DNA of 43,362 bases from NCBI RefSeq assembly GCF_001570485.1, contig NZ_BCTA01000088.1, positions 1-43,362 on the forward strand. The letters run 5' to 3'. The translations under genes and the position numbers were made by a program. Origin of the DNA: Mycolicibacterium novocastrense. GTDB lineage: Bacteria > Actinomycetota > Actinomycetes > Mycobacteriales > Mycobacteriaceae. The notes under the pieces are model-generated. The model ran no database searches. It was not told the DNA's origin and was given only the letters and a program-made list of their open reading frames with translations. Shown here in pieces: positions 1-7,467 of this stretch (its first letter is position 1; each line of letters opens with the position of its first letter).

Positions 1-361
1 CCGTGAGGATTCCGCGGGTTGGGTGGGCGCGATCGCGCACTGGAACGACGACTACACGGGCTTGGAGATGCGGGTCCTCCGGGGCGAGACGGACTTCTCG
101 TGGGCCGAGTCACCTCGGTCGCGGACCCGGCACTTCGTGTCCAACATCCGCACGACTGCCGGACCGGAGGCTGATGAGTTGACCGTGCGCTCAAATCTCT
201 TGTTCTTCCGCAGCCGCGGAGACAGCGGCCGGTGGGAGTTGCTCTCGGCCGAACGCGTCGACGTGTTGCGCCGCACCGACGATTCGCTGCGGCTCGCTCG
301 GCGCGAGGTGTTACTCGACCACTCGACGTTGCCTATCGACAACCTGTCGGTAGTCCTGTAG
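1..361 (+). CDS. Ring-hydroxylating dioxygenase beta subunit, C-terminal part (cut by the window's left edge)
   Basis: The frame is open from base 2, so the true start lies outside the window; the internal GTG at 23 is not the start. The visible part is the C-terminal half of a SnoaL-fold RHO beta subunit. It shows the family pattern NDDY followed by an L/M-R segment, WAE-P-SR-RHF, a block of beta strands, a V-RR-D segment and the closing LLDHSTLP-NLS. Beta subunits are small structural partners in alpha3beta3 oxygenases and carry no metal. The remaining sequence closely resembles the beta subunit at 24805-25347. It lies 60 nt upstream of its presumed alpha partner at 422, so the order here is beta then alpha, unlike the other pairs in the window. 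Confidence 0.9.
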   Translation, partial: REDSAGWVGAIAHWNDDYTGLEMRVLRGETDFSWAESPRSRTRHFVSNIRTTAGPEADELTVRSNLLFFRSRGDSGRWELLSAERVDVLRRTDDSLRLARREVLLDHSTLPIDNLSVVL

Positions 362-421
362 GGCCAGCTCCGTTCACCACCTCCGCGTGGATATCGCCGA
401 TTCCAGAAAGGGTCCAACCAT

Positions 422-1789
422 ATGACCACCGAAACAACCGGAACAGCTGACGCGACCGATCCCTACCTGCGGCGCGCGTTGCGGGAGGTAGCGGACGGGC
501 TCAAGGTCGGGCGCTTACCGGCCCGCGTCGTCAGCGATCCCGCGCTACACACGATCGAGATGGAGCGGATCTTCGGGCGCGCCTGGGTGTTTCTCGGACA
601 CGAGTCGGAGTTGGCCAAGTCCGGCGACTTCGTCGTGCGGCACATCGGGGCCGATTCGGTGATCGTTTGCCGGGACAACTCCGGCCGCATCCAGGCGCTG
701 TCCAATTCTTGTCGCCACCGTGGTGCGCTCGTGTGCCGCGCTGAGATGGGAAACACCGCGCACTTCCAATGCCCGTACCACGGCTGGGTGTACAGCAACA
801 CCGGAGAGCTCGTCGGCGTGCCGGCGATGAGTGAGGCCTATCCCGGCGGCTTCGACAAGTCGCAGTGGGGATTACGTCACATCCCCCATGTCGACTCGTA
901 CGCCGGATTCATCTTCGGCAGCGTCGATCCGAAGGCGCCGAGCCTGACCGACTACCTCGGCGACACGACGTTCTACCTCGACCTCATTGCGAAGAAGACA
1001 GCGGGCGGTCTGGAGGTGATAGGGGCACCGCATCGATGGGTGTTGTCAGCGAACTGGAAGACAGCCGCCGACAATTTTGTCGGCGACTCCTACCACACCC
1101 TCTTTGCTCACCGCTCGATGGTCGAGCTAGGCATGGCGCCCGGTGACCCAAACTTCGCGAGCGCACCAGCGGAGATCTCGCTGCAGAACGGCCACGGCGT
1201 CGGCGTACTCGGCTTTCCGCCCACGCTCGCCGATTTTCCCGAGTACGAGGGATACCCCGACGAAGTCGTCGACCAGATGGCGACGTCCTACCCGTCGCCG
1301 GTACACAAGGACCTGATGCGACGCTCAGCCTTTATTCACGGCACCGTGTTCCCGAATTTGTCGTTCATCAACGTGACCATCGCGCCGGACCACATGTCGC
1401 CCCCTACCCCCTTCATCACGTTCCGGGTATGGCATCCGCTCTCCCATGATCGGATGGAGATCCTCTCCTGGTTCCTGGTCGAACGCGATGCTCCGGAATG
1501 GTTGCGCGATGCGTCCCAGGCGTCCTACGTCAACAACTTCGGCCCAGGTGGGGTTTTCGAACAGGACGACGCCGAGGCATGGAAGGCCATCACCGAATCT
1601 GTCCAGGGCCCGTTCGCCGGTGAAGGCCTGCTGAACTACGAAATGGGCATGGACTTGACTCCGCTCACCGACTGGCCAGGGCCGGGAGAGGCCCTCCCGA
1701 GCGGGTACGCCGAGCAGAATCAGCGGCGGTTTTGGGGGAGATGGCTGGAATACATGGGTCAGCCTCCCGCATTCGGCGGGCGTGCTTGA
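422..1789 (+). CDS. Rieske ring-hydroxylating dioxygenase, alpha (catalytic) subunit
   Basis: This is a 455-residue oxygenase that would add O2 across an aromatic ring to give a cis-dihydrodiol, using electrons from a ferredoxin. The Rieske [2Fe-2S] ligands are C97, H99, C117 and H120 (CRH...CPYHGW). The mononuclear iron site has D222 as bridge and H225 and H230 as ligands in the motif GDSYHTLFAH, with the third ligand in FEQDD near residues 382-383. The length is typical of the naphthalene/biphenyl-type RHO family. ATG 422 follows a weak purine stretch. The closest relative in the window is the alpha subunit at 23465, which shares the GHG-GVLG and IHG-VFPNLSF blocks. Substrate is not deducible; a polycyclic or substituted aromatic is likely. 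Confidence 0.93.
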   Translation: MTTETTGTADATDPYLRRALREVADGLKVGRLPARVVSDPALHTIEMERIFGRAWVFLGHESELAKSGDFVVRHIGADSVIVCRDNSGRIQALSNSCRHRGALVCRAEMGNTAHFQCPYHGWVYSNTGELVGVPAMSEAYPGGFDKSQWGLRHIPHVDSYAGFIFGSVDPKAPSLTDYLGDTTFYLDLIAKKTAGGLEVIGAPHRWVLSANWKTAADNFVGDSYHTLFAHRSMVELGMAPGDPNFASAPAEISLQNGHGVGVLGFPPTLADFPEYEGYPDEVVDQMATSYPSPVHKDLMRRSAFIHGTVFPNLSFINVTIAPDHMSPPTPFITFRVWHPLSHDRMEILSWFLVERDAPEWLRDASQASYVNNFGPGGVFEQDDAEAWKAITESVQGPFAGEGLLNYEMGMDLTPLTDWPGPGEALPSGYAEQNQRRFWGRWLEYMGQPPAFGGRA

Positions 1790-1844
1790 TGAAGCTTCTG
1801 CCCAGGCTATGCGCGAAGTGCGCCCGTTCACCAATCGGCGCCGC

Positions 1845-2636
1845 GTGAGTGCCGTGAAGGCGGGGGACCGCCGGGTCGCAATTGTCACTGCCGCCGCCGC
1901 GGGAATCGGTAAGGCGATCGCCCTGCGGTGGTGCCGCGAAGGTGGGTGCTGTGTCATGGCCGACACCGACGGCGAGGGCCTCGATGCGGCCGTGCATGAA
2001 TTGGCCGAGTCCGGCGCGGCGGTTTGCGGCGTCGCCGGCGACGTTTGCCTCAGCGATGTTGCAAACAGTGTCGTCGAACGGGCGCTGACCGAGTTCGGGC
2101 GGCTCGACACACTGTTCAACGTCGTCGGCGGGAGCCTGGCTCGCAACGTGGAGGAGATCAGCGAGGAGCAGTGGCGCAGCCAGATCGACATGAACCTCGG
2201 CAGTGTCTTTCAGATGTCCAAACCCGTCATCCCACTCCTGCGCCAGGGTGGCGGCGGGTCGATCGTCAACGTCGCGTCGACGGCCGGGATCCTCGCCGAG
2301 AACAGGTGCTCCGCCTACAGCGCAAGCAAAGGCGGGGTCGTGCTGCTCACGAAGAACATGGCCCTCGACTTCGCCCGCGACAACATCCGCGTGAACGCGA
2401 TCGCCCCCGGGGGCACCCGCACGCCGAGGATCGAACGGTTCCTGGCCGAGCACCCCGAACACGCCTCGATGATGGTGGACCTCTGCGCGATGCAGCGTTT
2501 CGCAGGACCAGACGAGATCGCGGCGCCGGCTGTGTTTCTTGCCTCGCCCGAGGCGTCCTACATCACCGGTGCCGTACTGCCGGTCGACGGAGGCATGACC
2601 GCCGGCGTCACTTTCCGGGCGTTCGAGGCGGTATGA
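1845..2636 (+). CDS. Short-chain dehydrogenase/reductase (SDR), classical type
   Basis: This is an NAD(P)-dependent oxidoreductase of about 263 residues. It has a glycine-rich cofactor loop TAAAAGIG, where the usual first glycine of TGxxxGIG is alanine. It also has an NVVGG block in place of NNAG, catalytic serine in VASTAG, and the YSASK catalytic Tyr/Lys, ending with ITGAVLPVDGG. The start is uncertain: the frame also offers ATG 1809 and GTG 1782, the latter overlapping the upstream RHO alpha stop. GTG 1845 gives the normal SDR distance to the cofactor loop, but none has a clear ribosome binding site. From its position after an RHO it could oxidise a cis-dihydrodiol or a hydroxy side chain. 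It is not close to the BphB-like SDR at 42096. Confidence 0.85.
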   Translation: MSAVKAGDRRVAIVTAAAAGIGKAIALRWCREGGCCVMADTDGEGLDAAVHELAESGAAVCGVAGDVCLSDVANSVVERALTEFGRLDTLFNVVGGSLARNVEEISEEQWRSQIDMNLGSVFQMSKPVIPLLRQGGGGSIVNVASTAGILAENRCSAYSASKGGVVLLTKNMALDFARDNIRVNAIAPGGTRTPRIERFLAEHPEHASMMVDLCAMQRFAGPDEIAAPAVFLASPEASYITGAVLPVDGGMTAGVTFRAFEAV

Positions 2637-2693
2637 GCATGATCCCCAACCGCTGGAATCTACACCGGACCCACGAAAGCACCGCGAGCTGAG

Positions 2694-3719
2694 ATGGAAG
2701 CGATCGTTCTCAACGGCACCAACGACGTCGGTCTGACGTCGGTGCCAGACCCGGCGCCGCAGGACGGTGAGGTCATCATCGAAGTGGCGGCGACAGGGCT
2801 GTGTGGAACTGACCTCCACGAGTATGTCGCGGGGCCCACCTTCTCGCAGCCGCCGGTGGTGCTCGGTCACGAGGTCTCGGGCCGGATCGTGGAGGTCGGA
2901 GCGGGCGTCGACCAATCCCGCATCGGGGAGGGCGCCGCGGTGATCCCGATGGATTTCTGCGGGAGCTGCCACTACTGCCACCGGTCGCTCTACCACTTGT
3001 GCCAGCGCCCAGGATGGATCGGCTTCACCCGAAACGGAGGCCTCGCGAACTACGTCGCAGTGCCCTCTCGGCTCGCAGTCCGAGTGCCGGACGTGGTGGA
3101 CCTCGAGGAGGCGGCGCTGACCGAGCCGACGGCGGTGGCGTTCCACGCGGTGCGGCGAGCGGAACTGCTCCTCGGCGAAACGGTGATGGTCCTCGGTGCC
3201 GGGGCACTCGGGCTCACCGTGATCCAGTGCGCACGCGCGGCCGGAGCTGCGCGAATCTTCGTCACGGAACCAAGCGGCGTGCGGGCCAGCCTGGCGCGCG
3301 ACCTCGGCGCCACGTTGGTGCTCGATCCGCATGACCCCGGGACCACCGCGTGCATCCTGGAGGAGACCCGCGGTGTAGGGGTGGACGTGGTCTTCCATGT
3401 GGCGGGCAGCGCGGAGGCGTTCACACAGGGCCTGGACTGCCTCCGCAAACAGGGCCGTTTCATGGAGATGTCGTCGTGGGCCGGCGCGGCCTCGCTCGAT
3501 GTCAACCGCCATCTGCTCAAGGAGATTCAGCTCCGGATGGTTTTCGGTTACGACATGTTCGACGATTTCCCGGCCGTTCTCGCCCTGATCGCCGACGGAA
3601 AACTCGCGCTCGCGCCGCAAATCACCGCTCGAGTCCCGCTGGACCGCGCCGTCAAGGAGGGATTGGGCGGGCTATTGGAGGGCCGGGAGGGTCTGGTCAA
3701 GGTGCTGGTGAAGCCGTGA
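2694..3719 (+). CDS. Zinc-dependent alcohol dehydrogenase (MDR family, butanediol/threonine dehydrogenase-like)
   Basis: This is a 341-residue medium-chain dehydrogenase. Catalytic zinc ligands are C37 (CGTDLHEY), H59-E60 (GHE) and E144 (TEP). The structural zinc site is C89, C92, C95 and C103. The Rossmann loop is VLGAGALG. It aligns almost without gaps, with identical ligand numbering, to the second copy at 25454-26485, and both copies sit just downstream of RHO genes. Its likely role is to oxidise a secondary alcohol or side-chain hydroxyl formed after ring or side-chain hydroxylation (inference). A 57-nt gap separates it from the SDR. Confidence 0.9.
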   Translation: MEAIVLNGTNDVGLTSVPDPAPQDGEVIIEVAATGLCGTDLHEYVAGPTFSQPPVVLGHEVSGRIVEVGAGVDQSRIGEGAAVIPMDFCGSCHYCHRSLYHLCQRPGWIGFTRNGGLANYVAVPSRLAVRVPDVVDLEEAALTEPTAVAFHAVRRAELLLGETVMVLGAGALGLTVIQCARAAGAARIFVTEPSGVRASLARDLGATLVLDPHDPGTTACILEETRGVGVDVVFHVAGSAEAFTQGLDCLRKQGRFMEMSSWAGAASLDVNRHLLKEIQLRMVFGYDMFDDFPAVLALIADGKLALAPQITARVPLDRAVKEGLGGLLEGREGLVKVLVKP

Positions 3720-3733
3720 GTGAGGGAGGCTTG

Positions 3734-4819
3734 ATGGTCGTCGCCGCGACAAGCCGCGGTGTATTCACCGTGTCCGGCGACGGCAAGGCCCGGGCCTGGC
3801 CCGAGTTGCCGGGGCAGGTCATGGCCATGGCTGTCCAGGACGAGCGCGTCGCCGTCGCCGTCCACAAGCACGGCGTGTTTCTCGCCACCGCGGGCGCAGA
3901 CCACTGGACTGACCTCGGCGATGGCCTCGCCCACCGCGACGTGCGCGCGCTGGCGTTCGATCCGCACACGCCCAACGCGCTCTACGCCGGAACAGAACCA
4001 GCGCACTTGCTGCGGTGGCAAGACGGGATCTGGGCCGAGTGTGGAAACGTCCTCGGCGTACCCGAAGCGAAAAGGTGGAGCTTCCCCATCCGCCCGGGAA
4101 TCGCGCACGTCCGTACCATCGCCGTGCACCCACTAGAAGCTGACGTCGTCTACGTCGGCATTGAAGTTGGATCCCTCCTGATCACCCGGGACCGGGGACA
4201 GACGTGGGAGGAGATCGATGGCCTCGGTCACGACATCCACCGCGTGGTCCTGCACCCGGAAGCTCCCGACCGGCTCATCGTCACCACCGGCCAAGACACC
4301 AAGCCTTACCGCGGCGGCAAGGGCATTTACCGCAGCACCGACCGCGGATCGAGCTGGGTGCAGTCCAACAACGGACTTGGCGAGCGCAACTACACCGAAG
4401 ACGCGATCGTGGTGCATCCCGCCGACCCCGACGTGGTGTTCCTCGCCGCGGCCGACGGCATCCCACCGAAGTGGGCTGCAGTGCGCCGGCTGGTGATGGG
4501 CGTGATCAACGGCAACGTCTATTTCTTGTCGCCGTCCAAACTGCGCCGACGCCGCGGCGCCGACGTGGGATTCTTCCGCAGCAACGACGGTGGCGCCTCC
4601 TGGGTACGGCTGGATAGCGAGGACGACCGCGGCCTGTTCGACATGGTCTGGGCGCTGGAAGGCGAGCTCACTGAAGGCGGCGAGCTGCTGCTGTACCACG
4701 GCACCACGGCGGGTGGGCTTTACGTGTCGGAAGACGAGGGCCACACCTGGAAGTGCCTGGCCGACGGCCTGGGCGCGATCACCCACATCGCGACGCCGAA
4801 GAAGGGAACAGCGCAGTGA
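3734..4819 (+). CDS. Asp-box (BNR) repeat beta-propeller protein of unknown function
   Basis: ATG 3734 is chosen because GAGGGAGG at 3722-3729 gives an ideal ribosome binding site; the frame is open farther upstream but overlaps the ADH. The protein has 361 residues. It contains at least four Asp-box motifs (S/T-x-D-x-G-x-T/S-W): TRDRGQTW, STDRGSSW, SNDGGASW and SEDEGHTW, each at the end of a repeat containing V-x-HP-x-x-x-D-V-x-Y/F-x-G/A. This indicates a sialidase-type or VPS10-like beta-propeller. No signal peptide is seen, so it is probably cytoplasmic. Catalytic sialidase residues were not recognised, so the enzymatic label should not be transferred. Its GTGA overlap with the next RHO alpha implies co-translation with oxygenase genes. 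Confidence 0.8.
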   Translation: MVVAATSRGVFTVSGDGKARAWPELPGQVMAMAVQDERVAVAVHKHGVFLATAGADHWTDLGDGLAHRDVRALAFDPHTPNALYAGTEPAHLLRWQDGIWAECGNVLGVPEAKRWSFPIRPGIAHVRTIAVHPLEADVVYVGIEVGSLLITRDRGQTWEEIDGLGHDIHRVVLHPEAPDRLIVTTGQDTKPYRGGKGIYRSTDRGSSWVQSNNGLGERNYTEDAIVVHPADPDVVFLAAADGIPPKWAAVRRLVMGVINGNVYFLSPSKLRRRRGADVGFFRSNDGGASWVRLDSEDDRGLFDMVWALEGELTEGGELLLYHGTTAGGLYVSEDEGHTWKCLADGLGAITHIATPKKGTAQ

Positions 4820-5997
4820 AGCTTGGACCGACGCTGGAGTTCGACCACATACAGCCGGCGATCCGGAAACGGTTCACCTCTGCAGCGGACATCCCCAAAG
4901 AGGTGTTCAGCGACCCCGACGTCTACCGGGAAGAGCTCACCCGCATCTTCTATGGCCCCTACTGGCATCCGATCGCGCACCGGGCCGAGCTGGCCGAGCG
5001 CAACGCCTTCCGGACGAGATGGCTGGCCGACGTGCCGCTGCTGATGGTGCGAGACGGCGATGACCGCATCCGCGTGTTCGTCAACTCCTGCGCCCATCGG
5101 GGAACGCTACTGGAACAGCGCCGGTGCGGGGTGGCGGAGCGATTCGAGTGTCCGTATCACCGGTGGCTCTTCAACAATGACGGCCGTTTCGCCGGCGCGC
5201 CCCGCCGCATGCAGTTTCGCCCGGACTTTCGCGAGGAGGACTACGGCCTCCGGGAGCTGCACGCAGTCGAGGCGTGGGGTTTGATCTTCGTCAGCATGGC
5301 TGTGCAGCCGCCGCCGTTCGACGATTATCTCGGCGATAGCGCGGATCCGTTGCGCGACTGCATGGTCGATGACGGGAACTTGACGTTGCTGGGCTACCAG
5401 ACGGTGGTGTTTCAGAGTAATTGGAAAACCTACATCGACAACGATCCCTATCACGCGCCGCTGCTGCACAGCGCATTCAAACTGCTCAACTGGCAGGGCG
5501 GCAGCGGAAACGTCTTGGTCAGCAAGCCCTATGGGCACATGTCGATTCTGTACGATGCGCAACCCTACGTGGACAACGGTTTCCTGGCTGACCCGAGTGT
5601 GGTCACGCGGATGGGGGATGACAGCCGAGCCCGCGTGATTGCGTTACGGCCGGTTACCGGGATCGTGCGTCACGTCGACACAATCAACATCCGGTACGCC
5701 CGCCCGCTGGGGGTTGATCGAACCGAGGTGCGATACACGTTCTTCGGCCATGCCAGTGACTCCGAGGACTTCGCACGCCACCGAGTCCGCCAGTCGTCAA
5801 ACCTGCTGGGGCCGAGCGGCTTCATCAGTATCGAGGACGCCGCCATCTACAACCGCGTGCAGGCGACCGCGCGTGACGGCGGCTATCAGCGCTTTGTCGC
5901 CGGCGTCGGCCGACCATTGTCGGAGTCGTCGCAGAACGACGAAGTCGCCAATACCGGCTGGTGGGCGCACTACCAGGAGGTGATGGAGTTTTGCTGA
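4816..5997 (+). CDS. Rieske ring-hydroxylating oxygenase alpha subunit, divergent (YHRW variant)
   Basis: GTG 4816 overlaps the propeller gene stop by 4 nt and has GAAGGGA at 4801. It gives 393 residues, shorter than the other alpha subunits here. The Rieske ligands are C92, H94, C112 and H115, but the usual CPYHGW is CPYHRW. The iron site is D210, H213 and H218 in NDPYHAPLLH, and a carboxylate lies in the IEDAAIY segment near the C-terminus. The NDPYH motif lacks the usual ENFxGD spacing, which sets it in a different RHO subgroup, loosely like benzoate/salicylate or anthranilate-type enzymes. It forms a pair with the beta gene at 5991. Confidence 0.9.
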   Translation: MKLGPTLEFDHIQPAIRKRFTSAADIPKEVFSDPDVYREELTRIFYGPYWHPIAHRAELAERNAFRTRWLADVPLLMVRDGDDRIRVFVNSCAHRGTLLEQRRCGVAERFECPYHRWLFNNDGRFAGAPRRMQFRPDFREEDYGLRELHAVEAWGLIFVSMAVQPPPFDDYLGDSADPLRDCMVDDGNLTLLGYQTVVFQSNWKTYIDNDPYHAPLLHSAFKLLNWQGGSGNVLVSKPYGHMSILYDAQPYVDNGFLADPSVVTRMGDDSRARVIALRPVTGIVRHVDTINIRYARPLGVDRTEVRYTFFGHASDSEDFARHRVRQSSNLLGPSGFISIEDAAIYNRVQATARDGGYQRFVAGVGRPLSESSQNDEVANTGWWAHYQEVMEFC

Positions 5998-6488
5998 AAT
6001 CGAGCGTCGAAGATCGGCGGGCACGTGCCGCGTACCTGGTGGACGAACTGCTGGCAGCCTACGCCCGCGCAGTCGACGATCAAGACTTCACCGCGTGGCT
6101 TGCCCTGTTCGCGACGGAATGTGCCTACGAGGTGCGCGCGATGGAGAACGTCCGTGAGGGGCTGCCGCTGGCGTACATGATGGACGATTGCCGAGAACGG
6201 CTGGCCGACCGCGTGAAGATGATCCAGGAGGTCTGGGCGGGCACGGTCGAACCCTACGACACCCGCCACTTTCAGCAGCGTACGGCGATGCGTGAGCTCG
6301 GCGAAGACCGCTGGGAGGTACGGTCCAACGTCCTCGTCACCTACACCGGCGCCTCCGGCGAGCCGGGGATTCTGGTCAGCGGCTACAGCGAAGACGTCGT
6401 CGTCCTTGACGATGAAACCGCGCTGTTTCAGCAGAAATTCGTGGTGGTGGACAACACTCCGCCGCGCTATCTCGTGTACCCCGTTTGA
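5991..6488 (+). CDS. Ring-hydroxylating oxygenase beta subunit
   Basis: TTG 5991 is chosen: AGGAGGTGA at 5975-5983 lies just upstream and the start overlaps the alpha stop by 7 nt. The product is 165 residues with the SnoaL-like fold: an N-terminal helix with LLAAYARAVDDQDF and W-LFA, then strands, the DTRHFQQRTAMR segment and V-V-NTPPRYLVYPV at the end. It shows less of the LLDxTxLP signature than the other beta subunits, in line with the divergent alpha at 4816. It has no catalytic residues of its own. Confidence 0.85.
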   Translation: MLKSSVEDRRARAAYLVDELLAAYARAVDDQDFTAWLALFATECAYEVRAMENVREGLPLAYMMDDCRERLADRVKMIQEVWAGTVEPYDTRHFQQRTAMRELGEDRWEVRSNVLVTYTGASGEPGILVSGYSEDVVVLDDETALFQQKFVVVDNTPPRYLVYPV

Positions 6489-6516
6489 CTCGTCGACCGA
6501 AGGAGTGGATTAGATA

Positions 6517-6915
6517 ATGACTGCCGTTGCGTTGATGTCGCCCGAGTGGGCACGCGCGTACCGCGACCTGTGGAACGACTCGGCCGAGATCCGGCAGGGT
6601 GCCAAAGAATTGAGCATGCTGATCGAATGGCGAGTACAGGACGCCAACGACCAGGTCTCACAGTTGGAGATCACCGATGGTGAGGCCGTCTACGGCGGGG
6701 TGCAGATCGAAGGGCGAAAGCCTGACTTCGTTCTGACTGCAACCGCGAGCGTCTGGCACCGGGTCGCGGACGGCGAGCTCGGCGTAGCGAACGCCATCGC
6801 GACGCGCAAGATCAAATTCGTGGGCCCGGTCAAGGTGGCGATGGCGAACATGGCGGTGCTCGGCGCCGGACTCCGCCTCCTAGGTCAGGTCGACGGACTC
6901 GTCTGGGGAGACTGA
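6517..6915 (+). CDS. SCP2 sterol-carrier-domain protein
   Basis: This is a 132-residue single-domain protein starting at ATG 6517, with AAGGAG at 6500. The pattern IEWRV-D, a G-ITDGEA-Y segment, a D-VLTA-ASVW segment and a helical C-terminus (VAMANMAVLGAGLRLL) match the SCP2 lipid-binding fold. Such proteins hold acyl chains or sterol-like ligands in a hydrophobic tunnel without catalysis. It lies between RHO genes and the Mce operon, so it could carry the imported hydrophobic substrate to the oxygenases; that is inference. Confidence 0.75.
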   Translation: MTAVALMSPEWARAYRDLWNDSAEIRQGAKELSMLIEWRVQDANDQVSQLEITDGEAVYGGVQIEGRKPDFVLTATASVWHRVADGELGVANAIATRKIKFVGPVKVAMANMAVLGAGLRLLGQVDGLVWGD

Positions 6916-6917
6916 AC

Positions 6918-7436
6918 ATGGCAGCTTCTCCACGGTGGCAGTGCGACCGGGCGGCGGGCGCGTCCGGGGCCATTCAGTTTCACGGGGTGATTACGGATGA
7001 AGATGGTCGACCAGTTCCTAACGTCCTGATCGAGACCTGGCACGCCGCGGGGGACGACGACAACGCGGCGACGAAGATCGGACGGCCGCGGTGCGACGGC
7101 CGGATTAATGCTCGACCGACTTGCGTCATCACCGACCAACAGGGTCGATACAGCGTGAAAATGGTGCCGCCTCTAGCACCTGAGCACGGATCAGCACCGT
7201 TCATAGCGGTCTCAGTAGAAGCCCGGGGGCTTCTCGATCGGCTGATAACCCGCGCCTACCTTCCAGGGTGCCATCTCGCCAAGGACTCCCTGCTCCGCCG
7301 CCTGCCCGCCGAGCGGCGGCAAGCCCTGATTGCCACCCGCGACGACATCGGGCTTCGTTTCGACATCACGCTGCGGCCAGCAATTGGCATGACGGTTGAC
7401 ACCTCTGGTGAGCCGCGCCAGGAAGCAGCAACTTGA
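6918..7436 (+). CDS. Intradiol-dioxygenase-like protein (protocatechuate 3,4-dioxygenase alpha-type), probably non-catalytic
   Basis: This is a 172-residue protein starting 2 nt after the SCP2 gene stop. The order of blocks matches the PcaG/PcaH fold: GVITDEDGRPVPNVLIETW (residues 23-41), TDQQGRYS (72-79), SAPFIAVSVEARGLLDRLITRAYLP-type strands (92-116), then LLRRLPAERRQALIA (125-139) and a final LRFDITL. This is closest to the alpha subunit PcaG. The HxH and tyrosine iron ligands known in PcaH are not present; the APHI-type position reads APFI. No beta subunit gene is nearby, so it may be a structural or ligand-binding relative rather than an active ring-cleaving enzyme. Confidence 0.75.
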   Translation: MAASPRWQCDRAAGASGAIQFHGVITDEDGRPVPNVLIETWHAAGDDDNAATKIGRPRCDGRINARPTCVITDQQGRYSVKMVPPLAPEHGSAPFIAVSVEARGLLDRLITRAYLPGCHLAKDSLLRRLPAERRQALIATRDDIGLRFDITLRPAIGMTVDTSGEPRQEAAT

Positions 7437-7467
7437 CTGCGCCTCAGCAAGGTAATGGGGACTTCGA

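Noticed and set aside
1665..3620. 651-codon open frame on the minus strand
   Set aside because: It lies opposite the SDR and ADH genes, which have clear motifs. The translation is rich in Arg, His and Gly with no domain, as expected from the antisense of high-GC coding DNA.
3350..3733. Longer N-terminus for the propeller protein
   Set aside because: The frame is open upstream, but this part overlaps the ADH coding region and is Arg/Gly-rich; the GAGGGAGG site places the start at 3734.
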